Of a DNA stretch of 64,000 nucleotides, positions 34,892-46,177 are shown one piece after another. The DNA is taken from positions 82,218,853-82,282,852 of the forward strand of contig CM030367.1 of NCBI GenBank assembly GCA_017893485.1, written 5' to 3'. A program made the translations under genes and the position numbers. Positions within the stretch are counted from its first letter, which is position 1; each line of letters starts with the position of its first letter. Origin of the DNA: Hemerocallis citrina. Lineage: Eukaryota > Streptophyta > Magnoliopsida > Asparagales > Asphodelaceae. The notes under the pieces were generated by a model, which was not told the DNA's origin, did no database searches, and was given only the letters and a program-made list of their open reading frames with translations.

Positions 34892-36494
34892 CTGGACAAT
34901 TTCATTCAAGTCATCTTCTCTCCGTAGCACCTTGCGAGCTTTTGGTCTGATGTCAATAAATCTGATTAATCCAATTTCTCGAAGAAAGTTTCGAAGGCCT
35001 GTCGTACAATAAAAGATGGGGAACAAAATGAAACTCGGCCAAAAAAATTAGTTACAATTTAAAAATAATATTTTAAAATTTTGAAGCTCTGTACTTTGCT
35101 TTTGCTCAAGGAAAAACAAATTAAGTTATAATATTACCTTTTTTTTTTAACATAGCTTATGATGGAGTTGCACAAATAATAAATTATTTAACTGAAATGA
35201 TGGATTATGAATATGATGTACTACAACAACCAACTACTCGGTTTTGCAGAAGAAGATAATATATTGTACTACCTTAGAATATTTTGAATAAGAGACAAGC
35301 CAGTTAACAGAAGGGAAGTGTTTCCTCTGAGCTAGCTTCTTATCCAGTCCCCAGAAGACCTGCATATGGAGTCGACTTATTTAAGCCACGACAAAAAACG
35401 AGGATACTTCAAAATGAAAGAATAAGAAATCATGGTAGTTTCTGTTACCTGAACAATACCAAGAGTTGCAGATGTTACAGGGTCTGAAAAATCACCTCCT
35501 GGAGGAGAGACAGCACCAATAATTGTAACACTTCCAGTCCGGTCTGGACCACCAAGACATTTGCAGACTTTACCTGCACGTTCATAGAAGAAAGCTAAAC
35601 GTGCAGCCAGATATGGCAGTATAACCACTATCTGCAGGCATTTCAGCCTGCAATAATGCAAATTCATCAATAATCAAGTTCACTTATTAATGAAACAGGG
35701 TAGTCATATTCCACCCATTTTTCAAAAAAAATAAAAATAAAAATAAAATCAAGTTCACTTATTATATTTAAATTTTGTATATTCAATTATTTGTTCAACC
35801 AAAGGCTTTCCATTAAATCTATGTAATAGAATTAAAAACTGTTTTATCCATTTGATTTGCATTAAGATTTGCAAAAGAGGCATTGCCTTTTTTAAGTGTA
35901 ATATGAAGTGTGCACAAATTTCAAAGCACATATAACGGTTCAGAAGTGACAAAACTCTCAACTTCTGTAATAATTAGATTTACTGAGAGTTGGGAAAGGT
36001 GCCTTCGTGAAAGTGAAGAGTATACAGATTTACTGGGAAATTAAAGTGTACAGCTATCAGATATGAGATTGTAAGAAAATCAATTCACGACTAATCCCAC
36101 TTAAAACATATAACGTAAGAAAAATTACATATGTTTCCAATCATGATCTATTTCTTAGTTAGATTAATCTTAGTCACCCATCATCTCTGAATAAGGGTAA
36201 TAACTCAGTACTAATATTAAAGTGAAAATAATAAATATATATCTAACATGCATCTTCATGAATTTACCACAAGCCATCTTAAATATGAGGATTCTTGATA
36301 TCAAGTATTCATTAATAAAATGCAGGACTAAAAATTATGAGAAGTGAGACCAAGAGAGAACTACATCATCAAACATATTTCCCTTTCAACTGACGAGTGA
36401 TCTTTGTATAAATGATAAAATAATAAGACATACCAAGCGGCCTGATAATTCATGCAAAGCCTCTGCCCAACGAGATTTAAAATCAGCCATCATA
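34892..36494 (-). pseudogene. VHA-A: V-ATPase catalytic subunit A, four exons, broken
   Basis: Four minus-strand exons with GT-AG borders: 36433-36494 (SMMADFKSRWAEALHELSGRL), 35449-35647 (AEMPADSGY then, one frame over, [16 protein letters not shown] and [20 protein letters not shown]), 35273-35359 ([20 protein letters not shown]), 34892-34998 (AFETFFEKLD, then IDIRPKARKVLRREDD and LNEIVQ). Defects: the near-invariant ADSTSRW reads ADFKSRW, a one-base insertion in exon two, an in-frame TAA and a lost T in exon four, and an added codon in KVCKCLGG. The first exon is cut at its 5' side near 36495, where CACTA-associated sequence starts. Introns are kept, so this is a duplicated or decayed gene, not a processed copy. 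The family pumps protons into the vacuole. Confidence 0.9.
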
Positions 36495-36566
36495 CTTGTT
36501 AGGAATTGTGGCCTCAAATACACGTAGGTACGGGATACTTGAAGTTGGAGAAGAAGAGGAGACAAA

Positions 36567-36960
36567 CACTACAAAACGCACGGGCTTTAGCAGCACTTTT
36601 ACAAGGCTATCACGGTATTTTTTGGTGCCGTTATAGTCTATAACGGCGCTTCTGAATTCGCCGCCGAAAACGCCGTTACAGAGTGCGTCGTTATAGCTAT
36701 ATGGGCTACTACGACATTTACTGAAGCTGCCGCTATAGGGTATCCATCTATAACGGCGTTGCCAAACCGCCGTTAGAGGAGCATTTCCGTTTCAATGTTT
36801 TAAAAAAAGTTGAGCTATAGCGGCATTCCAAAAGCGCCGAGATAGCTTCACGTACCCTATGGCGTCGCTTGTCAAGCGCCGCAATAGAGCGTACTACTTT
36901 TTAGAGCGGTAGTATCTATTGCGGCGTGTCTTGATAAACGCCGCGATAGGTCTGCTTTTT
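36567..36960 (+). mobile_element. CACTA transposon end with subterminal repeats
   Basis: Begins CACTACAAAACGCACGGGCTTTAGCAG, a typical plant CACTA terminus (first 20 bases are the informative ones). Subterminal DNA is packed with CG-rich palindromes such as GCCGTTATAG-tc-TATAACGGC (36627-36647) and GCGCCG/CGGCG motifs to about 36960. I did not find the opposite end in the window, so it is truncated or interrupted by the Gypsy array. No transposase seen. Confidence 0.75.
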
Positions 36961-37375
36961 TTTTTGGGCATTTCATTATAAAAATTTGAATTGAAAAAAT
37001 CAGTAATTAATCGCATATTTCAAATACATGTAATCATATTAAATTTAAATGCTTAAATCTTAAAATCAATAATAACATTATAATCAACAACCAAAAGTCA
37101 CACATCACAAAAAACAACTCAATAGAAAACAAAATATGTAACACATATAAACTGCCATAAAACGAGTGTCAAATGTATATGTTGTACAACACTTAATTAT
37201 TACAAAACATAGATATAATTCCTACAAAACATTTAAAAAAAAGTCCAAATCCGACAAACTACCACCGATGCTGAAGGCGACACAGTAAGGCTGCCTGAAA
37301 CCTCAAATACCCTACAATTTTTATTTTTATTTTATGGGATTAATCCTTGATCAATGACTCACTGTCTTCATTTGC

Positions 37376-37477
37376 ATCGGGCCTCTCCATCATGCAGCCA
37401 GAGGAGAACATTTGGATGTTGTGAGTCTGCTTCTTTCAGCTGGAGCCTCACCTGAGACAATAAACATTTATGAAAAG
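37376..37477 (+). pseudogene. Ankyrin-repeat exon fragment
   Basis: One frame reads GPLHHAARGEHLDVVSLLL then SAGASPETI, a good ankyrin repeat (the PLHHAA-G-LDVV-LLL pattern). It ends AAAAG|GTTCAT, a possible donor. The flanks are non-coding. It lies about 0.8 kb inside the CACTA end, so it may have been captured by that element. Confidence 0.6.
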
Positions 37478-38436
37478 GTTCATAGTAAGCTTTTATTTTT
37501 GATACTGTTGAATGGATTATTCTTTGTTTGTTAAAATGGCAACATTCTTTCTTAACTTGCTGTTTTTACATCAGGATAACTTGCTGTTTTTACATCTGCA
37601 AGTCTTAACTTGTTTTTACATTTGTAAGTCCTCTATTTCTTGTATTGATCAACAGTTGGCAAGTAACAATACTGACAGCCTGAATGTGTCACAAGTCATC
37701 AACACAAACTTGATTCTCAAATCTTCTCATTATATTCTCAAAACTTACATTTTACTAATTTATATACACCATTTTTTGCATACAGGATTCTTTAGACAAA
37801 GAAATCACATCTCATATTTACCCTAAAATAAACCGATATTATATTCTCATGCACTAAACATATTTTTGGCAAATAATGAAAAAATCATTGGAACCAGATC
37901 ATGAGTGCAACTGGAGTAGGGAATAAATCAATAACTAATGCATAGTGTTAAGGCCTCAATATTGACCCTCAAATAAATTGATTTATTGGATTTCTCCAGT
38001 AATTCTTGTGCAATTTACTAATCATACAAGCTGTTATCTAGATATGCATATTCACTTAACTAATCAACTTCAAAACAGCTGACTGTATATAAAACCTATA
38101 GGCATGATTAATCCCCAATTAATGTCTTCAACAAATTGAAAATTATATTCAAATTAGAAGCTTCTCTTAAGTTGACAGGCATATGCACCAAACTATTGTT
38201 ATTATATTTAAACTGGTGATTGATTTCCTAAGGTACCAAAAGGCTGTATAGAATATTAAAAAAGGGAAAATAATTTAAATAAATCTGCAGTTGTGTATCT
38301 TATATTGCTCACCCATATCTTCAAGTTTTAACAATGTGTATATGAACCACATAAGTAGCATATATCGCGACAACTTTGAAGTTTAAATCGATGTTTAAGA
38401 TATTCATGCCATGATGTTGTCAAACAGGACATGAGA
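37478..38436. other. No gene recognised
   Basis: AT-rich, with one 104-codon open frame lacking any motif (37512-37826). It could be CACTA interior or host DNA. The last five bases, TGAGA, are the left target duplication of the Gypsy array. Confidence 0.4.
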
Positions 38437-39159
38437 TGTAGCGCCCCGAATTTCTAATATGATATCTTAGAAAATACGTGGCACATTCCCAGTGATCCAC
38501 TTCAATACAATAATAAACATCACCAACACCACTAATAATTTTCAAAACATTTATTACAACAAATCATTTTCAATACACAGCGGAATTCAAAACAAACTCA
38601 ACTCAATATTTCTTTTCATTTACATCTCAAGTTATCTCCAAATGCTATTACAAATTTTTCACAAATCTCATATGAGTCAAGTATATCTCAAAACCAACTT
38701 AAGCATTCCATCTCCAACTCTAAGCAACTACCTGCAACAAGTGAGGCTAGAGAGGATCCCTAACCCCCAAACTAAAGGGGTCAGCCATAAATGGTGTGAG
38801 AAATATAAAAATAAACAACAATATAAAAGATCATACCTCATAAATTCTTAATCAACAGGTACTAATAAGAATATGGGAAATACGGAATGACAGTAACATA
38901 AATCATCAAGTGATACTAAGCTAAGTGTCATGTGTGGAAAACACGAAAAACCACATGCATAGAACCAAGCCAAGAAAACACAAGTTCTATATGCAGACTC
39001 TCTAATGCGTACTTGTCGAAGTCTATGCATCCCATTCTACATAGGTTCGGTGCAAGCCCTTAACGTCTTTACTTCATAGGGTTCAATCCCCGCGTTATGA
39101 ACTAATCCTAACACGATGACTACTACGAGATAAAGATAAACCATGGATAGTATCTCATG

Positions 39160-39432
39160 CCCGATAATTCCGGAGATGGATCCCACACCCAAGATATTTC
39201 ACTTGAATAATTCCGGAGATCATCCCACACCGAAACATTGACACGTCACCACAATATACCACATGTGCTTCACCTCGACTGCGATAATTCCGGAGATCAA
39301 TCCCACACCACAAGTAGTTACCGTGATAATTCCGGAGATTGTCCCACACCACAAGACTGTGATAATTCCGGAGACATATCCCACACCACTAATAATCTAC
39401 TGTGATAATTCCGGAGATTAAATCCCACACCG
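39160..39432. repeat. Six degenerate GATAATTCCGGAGA...TCCCACACC repeats (LTR 1 copy)
   Basis: Units of about 35-85 bp spacing, each with core ATAATTCCGGAGA and, 3-8 bases later, TCCCACACC. The same block occurs at 46899-47170 and 54638-54909 in the other LTRs. Confidence 0.93.
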
Positions 39433-39785
39433 AAAGCCATACTGAGGTTCTTGACTCACGTTCCCGTTCATCATACCACCACTAGTGCCTGTCCTTATCA
39501 TTTTGGGTTAATGGTTTACTCAACGAATCTGCTAGAGTGATATACCCCACCGGCCTAAATTCAAACTCAATAGCTGAAATGCCTCAGTGGGCCTCAACAA
39601 ATAACTCAACACCGGTATACTAGGGTCACACACCACTAGAGACTCAAACTCAAAAGGGTCTAAACTAAAGTTCCACCAAACAAAGTGGCTCAACTAAAAG
39701 TCTCAAACTTAATACTTAACTGAATTATCTGAAGAACCAATCATTCGAAATAGCACTAAAGTTCACAAATATCCTTCAGTATTAG

Positions 39786-40128
39786 TCGACTCATACTGAT
39801 GATAAGTCGACTGTCCAGAGGACCAAATTCAAGATTTTACAAAAATAAACTAAGTCATTTAACAGTCGACTTAATGAAGGGACCAGTCGACTTACCAGAG
39901 GTAAATTCCAATAATCTTCTCAAAAATATTCTAAGTATATAAGTCGACTTAAAGGGTTATAGGTCGACTGTCCAGAAAGGACTAATAAATTTTACAAAAT
40001 AATATTCCTCAGTGGACCAGTCGACTGCCTATGAGCTAGGTCGACTGTCCAGAACCACTTTTTCGAGGATTCTAAAATAAAAAGTCAGGCTCGTGTCAGT
40101 CGACTGTACAGTAGGCCAGTCGACTGTC
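39786..40128. promoter_or_regulatory. Cluster of ten GTCGAC palindromes (LTR 1 copy)
   Basis: GTCGAC occurs ten times in about 345 bp, mostly as AGTCGACT or GTCGACTGTCCAGA. One would be expected per about 4 kb. Copies of the cluster lie in LTR 2 (about 47524-47867) and LTR 3 (about 55262-55605). A regulatory role is inferred, not shown. Confidence 0.6.
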
Positions 40129-41455
40129 GGCCTACAGATCTCAAAGTTTAGGTCTGATTACAAAAATCAAAATCTGAAGTTTCTAATGATCAATGTTAGG
40201 AAAATAGTTCGTATTCAGGAAAATAATAAATCTCAACGAATCTTCATCAGGTATATGTATATAACACTCAAAACATCAATATGTCAAGATCTACGTTCTC
40301 ATGTTCTAAATCACAAATCCTTTCTTTAAGGTTTTACGAAATCTAACTCTCTTTCATAATTCTAAATCAAAATCTGATTTATAGATCTAATGTCCAGATG
40401 TTCATACTCAAATCTCAACATGCTTTAGTAAACAATTTTAACAATAAAGATCTACTATTTCATTCACAATTATTCACATGATTCACACCACATTACGAGA
40501 TCTAAATTGTTCCCAACATCAAGTCAATATATCAATGATACTTGCACACATAGATCAACAACAAGACAAGTTTCTTTCATGCAAAACATCAAATCAAACA
40601 ACAAAACACACATCAAACAACAAAACAATTTTTATATATCTCACCTTAGATTTGAAAATAGTCCACAAAAGAATCCTCCTTTTGCTAGATCCAAAAGTTC
40701 CTTGCTCCACCGAAATAAATCTCCCAAAATTCAGTATTTTATCAGCAATGACGGCTGGGGAAAAATCTCTTATATATGCCGGATTGATAATTAGGGTTTT
40801 ACCCGCAACTTTGCAAAACAACCCTTTCCAAAATACAAATTTACATATATAGATCGTTCTTTGGAAATTCCATCAAAACTCATTTAAATTAGGATTTATA
40901 AGAAAATATACATTCTAAATCTCAATTAATACTGTTCAAAACGTCCAGAATATACATTTTGCACTTTAACCCTTAAAAATGTCAAATTTGCAAAAAGGTC
41001 ATTCTTTTCTCAAAAATTGCAAATAGCTCCAATAAATTTCAGAAAAATCTGAAAAAATACTAATTAAATCTCAAATATTAAATAAAGATTTTTCATAATG
41101 AAAACTAAATTTTCACACTTCTCATAAAAGCATTTGCACGTGTTTTGCACGTGTACAAAAGGTAAATTTTTCTGAAAATATTCATTAAATCTCCAAAAAT
41201 AAATTTAAATTCATTTTCAAATATAAAAATAATATTTGAAAATACGGGGTTCTACATCACTCCCTCCTTAGAAGAGTTCTGCCCTCAGAACTACTACTAA
41301 TGAGTTCAAACAACATATCATCAAAGAAGTCAACATCTCACAAATGGAAACATAATTCAACCAATTGTATAAGACAACTCAATCAAAATAGAAGAAATAC
41401 AACTCAAATCAAGTACTATCATTCGAAGAATTACAATCACATAACAGAAATACAC

Positions 41456-44400
41456 TCATACAAAAAGTTCAGGAAAATCCTTCTGCATGCGATCCTCAGG
41501 CTCCCAAGTAGCCTCCTCAAACTGCTGATTCCTCCACAACACCTTGACCATAGGTATCACCTTGCGCCTGAGAACTTTCTTTCTACGGTCAATGATTTCA
41601 ACAAGATGTTCCTTATAACTCAAGTTCACCTATAATCCTTCAGGAATCTCTGCCAACTGATGATTCTGATCTGGCACATACTTCCTCAACAACGACACAT
41701 GGAATACATCATGCACTTGTGCCAACTCCTCTGGAAGCTTCAATCTATATGCGGTTTTGCCAATCCGCTCCATGATCCCGTATGGTCCAATATACCTTGG
41801 CGCCAACTTGCCTCCCTTACCAAACTTGATCACTCCCTTGGTCGGAGAAACCTTGAGGAAAACTGCATCCCCAACTTCAAACTCCAAGTCTCTTCGTCGA
41901 GTATCAGCATAACTCTTCTGCCGACTCTGAGCCTCGACCAACCTCTTGCGAATCAGCTCAATCTGCTCTGACGTCTGCTATACGATCTCAGGACCATACA
42001 TCTGCCTCTCGCCAACCTCATACCAACAAACAGGTGTCCTGCACCTCCTCCCGTACAAAGCCTCATACGGTGCCATCCCAATACTTGCATGGTAACTGTT
42101 GTTATAAGCAAACTCAACCAATGCCAAGTATCTCTCCCAACTACCACCGAAATCCATAACATAAGCTCTCAACATATCTTCCAGTACTCGATTCACCCTC
42201 TCAGTCTGACCATCGGTCTGTGGATGAAAAGCTGTACTGAAATCAGTTCTGGTGCCTAAAGCTGCTTGTAGGCTCTTCCAAAACCTTGAAGTAAACCTTG
42301 CATCTCTGTCGGAAACAATCGACACAGGAACTCCATGAAGTCTCACAATTTCACCAATGTACAACTCAGCCAATTTCTCCATCGACCAAGTAATCTTCAT
42401 GGCTAGAAAGTGAGCCGACTTAGTCAAACGGTCCACAACAACCCAAATCGAGTCATTGACCTTCGAACTCCTCGACAAACCTGTGATGAAATCCATACTG
42501 ATATTCTCCCACTTCCACTCCGGAATGGGTAACGGCTGTAACAAACCTCCAGGTCTCTGATATTCTGCTTTGATCTGCTGACAAGTTAGACACCTTGCCA
42601 CAAAATCTGCCACATCCCACTTCATACCAGACCACCAAAAATGCTGTTTGATGTCCCTGTACATCTTCGTGCCTCCTGGATGAACTGACAACAAGGTACT
42701 GTGTGCTTCCTGCAAGATACTCTCTCTCAAATCTGCGTTATCTGGAACACACAACCTCTCACCCAACCAAAGAATTCCATCTTGGACACGAAACTCTGAT
42801 AGCTTGCCTTCAGAAACCTGTTGTAACATCCTCTGAATCTCTACATCTGATCTCTGACCTTCCACAATCCTCTCTCTCAAGGACGGCTGCAACCTCAACT
42901 GAGCCAAAGATGCCCCTAAACCTTGCAGCACCACCTCAATACCTGCCTGATCGATCTCTGCTGCCAACTCACTGCGAGTAGCGATCAAACTTGATAAGCT
43001 ACTCTTCCTGCTAAGTCCATCAGCCACCACATTCGCTTTACCCGGATGATACTTGATCTCAGGACGAATGTCTTCCAAAACTTCCAACCACCTTCTCTGC
43101 CGAAGATTAAGATCCTTCTGTTGATAAATGTACTTCAGGCTCTTGTGGTCAGTGTACATGTTAACCTTCTCACCATAGACATAATGCCTCCACAGCTTCA
43201 AGGCATATATGATAGCTGCTAGCTCCAAATCATGCGTTGGATAATTCTTCTCATGCGGACGCAATTGCCTTGAACCATAAGTAATGACCTTGCCTTCTTG
43301 CATCAAGACACATCCCAAACCTCTGAGAGATGCATCACTGTAGATATCATAATCCTTCCCAGCTTGCGGCAAAGCTAAGATAGGTGCCGTAGTCAATCTT
43401 TCCGTTAACTCAAGGAAACTCTCCTCACACTTATCTGTCCACACAAATGCCACATTCTTCCTGGTCAAACCTGTCAATGGAACTGTAATCTGAGAATATC
43501 CCTGGATAAACCTCCTGTAGTATCCAGCTAAACCCAAGAAACTTCTGACTTCCTTCACAGACGTTGGCCTGGGCCAATCCTTCACTGCTTCAACTTTCTG
43601 AGGATCAGTAGCTACTCCCTCCTTAGAAAGAATATGACCAAGGAAAGCTACCTTAGACTTCCAAAACTCACACTTCGACAACTTGGCATACAAGCTATGT
43701 TCCTGCAACTTCTGTAATACCGCTGTCAAGTGCGTAGAATGATCCTCCTCCGTCTTCGAGTACACCAAAATATCATCGATGAATACTACCACGAAGGAGT
43801 CAATAAATGGCCTCAAAACCGGATTCATCATATCCATAAACACTGCTGGCGCATTCGTCAACCCGAATGGCATTACCAAAAACTCATAGAGCCCATGACG
43901 AGTCCTGAAAGCTGTCTTACTCACATCTTCCTCCTTGACTCGAACCTGATGATACCCCGACCTCAAATCAATCTTCGAAAACACAGCTGCTCCTCGAAGC
44001 CTGTCGAACAAATCATCAATCCGCGGCAGTGGATACTTGTTCTGAATAGTCACCCTATTCAACTCCCGATAGTCGATGCACATCCTCATTGACCCATCCT
44101 TCTTCTTGACTAACAGTACTGGCGCTCCCCACGGAGAAGAACTCAGCCTGATAAGCCCTTTGCTCAACAGCTCCTCAATCTGCTTCTTCACTTCATCTTG
44201 CTCTACAGGTGACATCCTGTACGGAGCCTTGGAAATCGGCGCACTCCCCGGCTGAACATTAATGTAAAACTCCACATCTCTCTGCGGCGGTAATCCTGGA
44301 AAATCATCCAAGAACACCTTAGGAAAATCTTTGACAACCGGAATGCCCTTGACTTCATCTGAAATAGCCATCTTGGATACCAATGCAGTCACCTTCGGAA

Positions 44401-44860
44401 TCTTCTTCTTCCCTTGGAAAGTCACTGCAGGTCCACCTGGTGCTTTCACTAACACCTCCTTCTGCTTGCATTCGATTGTGGCATCATATATTGCCATCCA
44501 ATCAATGCCCACGATGATATCCACACCCAATACTTTCAGCTCGATCATATCAATGCCGAACAACCTCCCACCAATCTCGATATCACAACCCTCGTAATAT
44601 CGATCCGCAATCAGCTCTTCACCTGACGGCGTTGCCACCGACAAAACCCTGTCTGGAAACAACTTCGGTTCCACACCTAAGATCTTTGCAAAACTTGGCG
44701 ATACAAAAGTATGCGATGAACCAGTGTCAAATAAAACCTTTGCTTTTATTCCATTAATTAAAACAACTCCTGTTACAATAAGAATGATACTGAATCTTAA
44801 ATTGTTCTCAATAAAGGTTTCACTTATTACATTGATTCAAAAATAAAATTCAAAATTCTT
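41456..44860 (-). pseudogene. Chromovirus pol, unit 1 (PR-RT-RH-IN-chromodomain)
   Basis: The frame starts upstream of the first ATG (44674) with the protease motif [13 protein letters not shown] (about 44725-44762). Then come reverse transcriptase ([31 protein letters not shown] at about residues 300-310 of the 898-codon ORF), RNase H ([10 protein letters not shown]), the HHCC zinc finger of integrase (VHPGGTKMY...CLTCQ), and the DDE core ([39 protein letters not shown]). A TAG at 41975-41977 precedes the integrase tail (41633-41974, with RYIGPYGIMERIG). A second TAG at 41630-41632 precedes the chromodomain (41456-41629, KVIPMVKVLWRNQQFEEATW). Both stops also occur in unit 2. The chromodomain would target heterochromatin. 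Confidence 0.92.
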
Positions 44861-44905
44861 GCATACCCTGTATTACATTTTCCGAGTTACCAGCGTCTTC
44901 CTCGG

Positions 44906-45940
44906 TTAATGCAAATACTCACCCTTACCTCTTCTGAAATTTGCTCCCACCAGAACCATCCTTCTTCGATTGTGGACAATGAGACTGAGAATGTCCTGCC
45001 TGCCCACACTGGGAACAAACCTGCTTTGCCAACTTCGGACATGCTGACCTGTAATGTCCTGCCTCCTGCAGTAATAACAGGTCACCCCTTGAGCTGCAGG
45101 TGCCTTCTGCACTGGGTCACTGAATTTGGCCTGCTTCACTGGGAATCCCTTCCCACTCTGGCCTGATGCTGGCCTCTTATTCCGGTTCCATGTATCTTGC
45201 TTCTTCTGGAACTGGTCCATATCCTCCTCAGTCATAGCTGCTTTCCTGACCAGCTTGTCGAATCTTCTGATGCCCAACGGGATCATCCTCGATCTCAAGC
45301 TTGGACGCAAGCCCTGCTCAAACTTTTTGGCCTTCTTTGCTTCATCAACGACCAACTCTGGTGCATACCGCGAAATCTGAGCAAATTTGGTCTCATACTC
45401 CCGCACGGTCATGCTGCCCTGCTGAAGGTTCAAGAACTCAGTCGCCTTCTTCTCCTGAACATCTAGGGGAAAGAAGCGATCTCTGAACTCCTCCAGAAAA
45501 GCTTCCCAAGTCAACGACTGGTCTCCCAAAGCCCTTTTCACTGACTCCCACCAGACACCAGCGTCCTTCTCAAGCTGCATCGAAGCTAACTTCACCTTGC
45601 TGGCTGTCAGAGTCTCCGATACCTCGAAGATCGTCTCCATCTTCCTAATCCAATCGTCTGCTGCAGTTGGATCAGCTTGCCCCTCAAAGACGGGCGGCCT
45701 CATCCTCTTAAAGGATTCAATCTGCTTAATAGGGTCGGCGTTCACCAAATCCTGCCCAACTCCATGATTCGGCTGCGGATTCTGCTGCTGCGCTTGCTGC
45801 TGCGCAACGTTGAATGCCATCAGCGTGTTCAGCGTCTGGTACTCCTTGGCAAATTCAGCCTCAAGGTCGATCCCATTTCCTCGGGAACTACCAGATCCAT
45901 CCTCATTGTTGCCACCATTCCTGCTCCTGGGTGCAACCAT
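44906..45940 (-). pseudogene. Chromovirus gag, unit 1, frameshifted in the zinc knuckle
   Basis: ATG at 45940 opens 344 codons. The retrotrans-gag core includes PPVFEGQADPTAADDWIRKM, KDAGVWWESVKRAL and REYETKFAQISRYAPEL. At the first zinc knuckle the frame reads CYYCRRQDITGQ, but one frame over the text is clearly right: AGHYRSACP, then a second knuckle CSQCGQAGHSQSHCPQ. One base, a G of a G run, is missing. The identical shift occurs in unit 2, so it predates the duplication or is a systematic error. Confidence 0.9.
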
Positions 45941-46160
45941 TTTGAATACTGCAAAACGAGGGAAAAGTTAGAGCATCACACACACAATTCAAATTCACAT
46001 CAATATCTTTTGGCAAAATCTCAATTGAATCCCAAAGGTAAAGCATCTTATTCAATTATATGTGATACTCACTCTTTAATGTCCACACCTTGGTACTCAC
46101 ACTCTAGTGTCCACACCTAGGTTATTTTTATGTCATGTTTAGTATTTCTATTGAAGCGTC

Positions 46161-46172
46161 GCTCTGATACCA
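46161..46172 (-). other. Primer binding site, unit 1 (tRNA-Met)
   Basis: TGGTATCAGAGC on the minus strand, five bases from LTR 2. In unit 2 the same site (53899-53910) reads TGATATCAGAGC, a G-to-A change that would weaken priming. Confidence 0.9.
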
Positions 46173-46177
46173 ATCTC

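Larger units (their letters stand above)
38437..41256 (-). repeat. LTR 1 (3' LTR of unit 1)
   Basis: TGTAGCGCCCCGAA...GGGGTTCTACA, 2820 bp. Private differences from the other two include 3 extra bases near 38815 and changes near 39053 and 39544. Contains six TTCCGGAGA repeats (39160-39430) and ten GTCGAC palindromes (39786-40128). The open frames inside are not conserved protein. Confidence 0.95.

Noticed and set aside
38492..40852. Open frames of 60-124 codons inside the Gypsy LTRs
   Set aside because: They recur only because the LTR is repeated three times. They carry no domain and overlap in several frames.
42703..45486. Plus-strand open frames over the Gypsy gag and pol
   Set aside because: They are shadows of the minus-strand coding frame.
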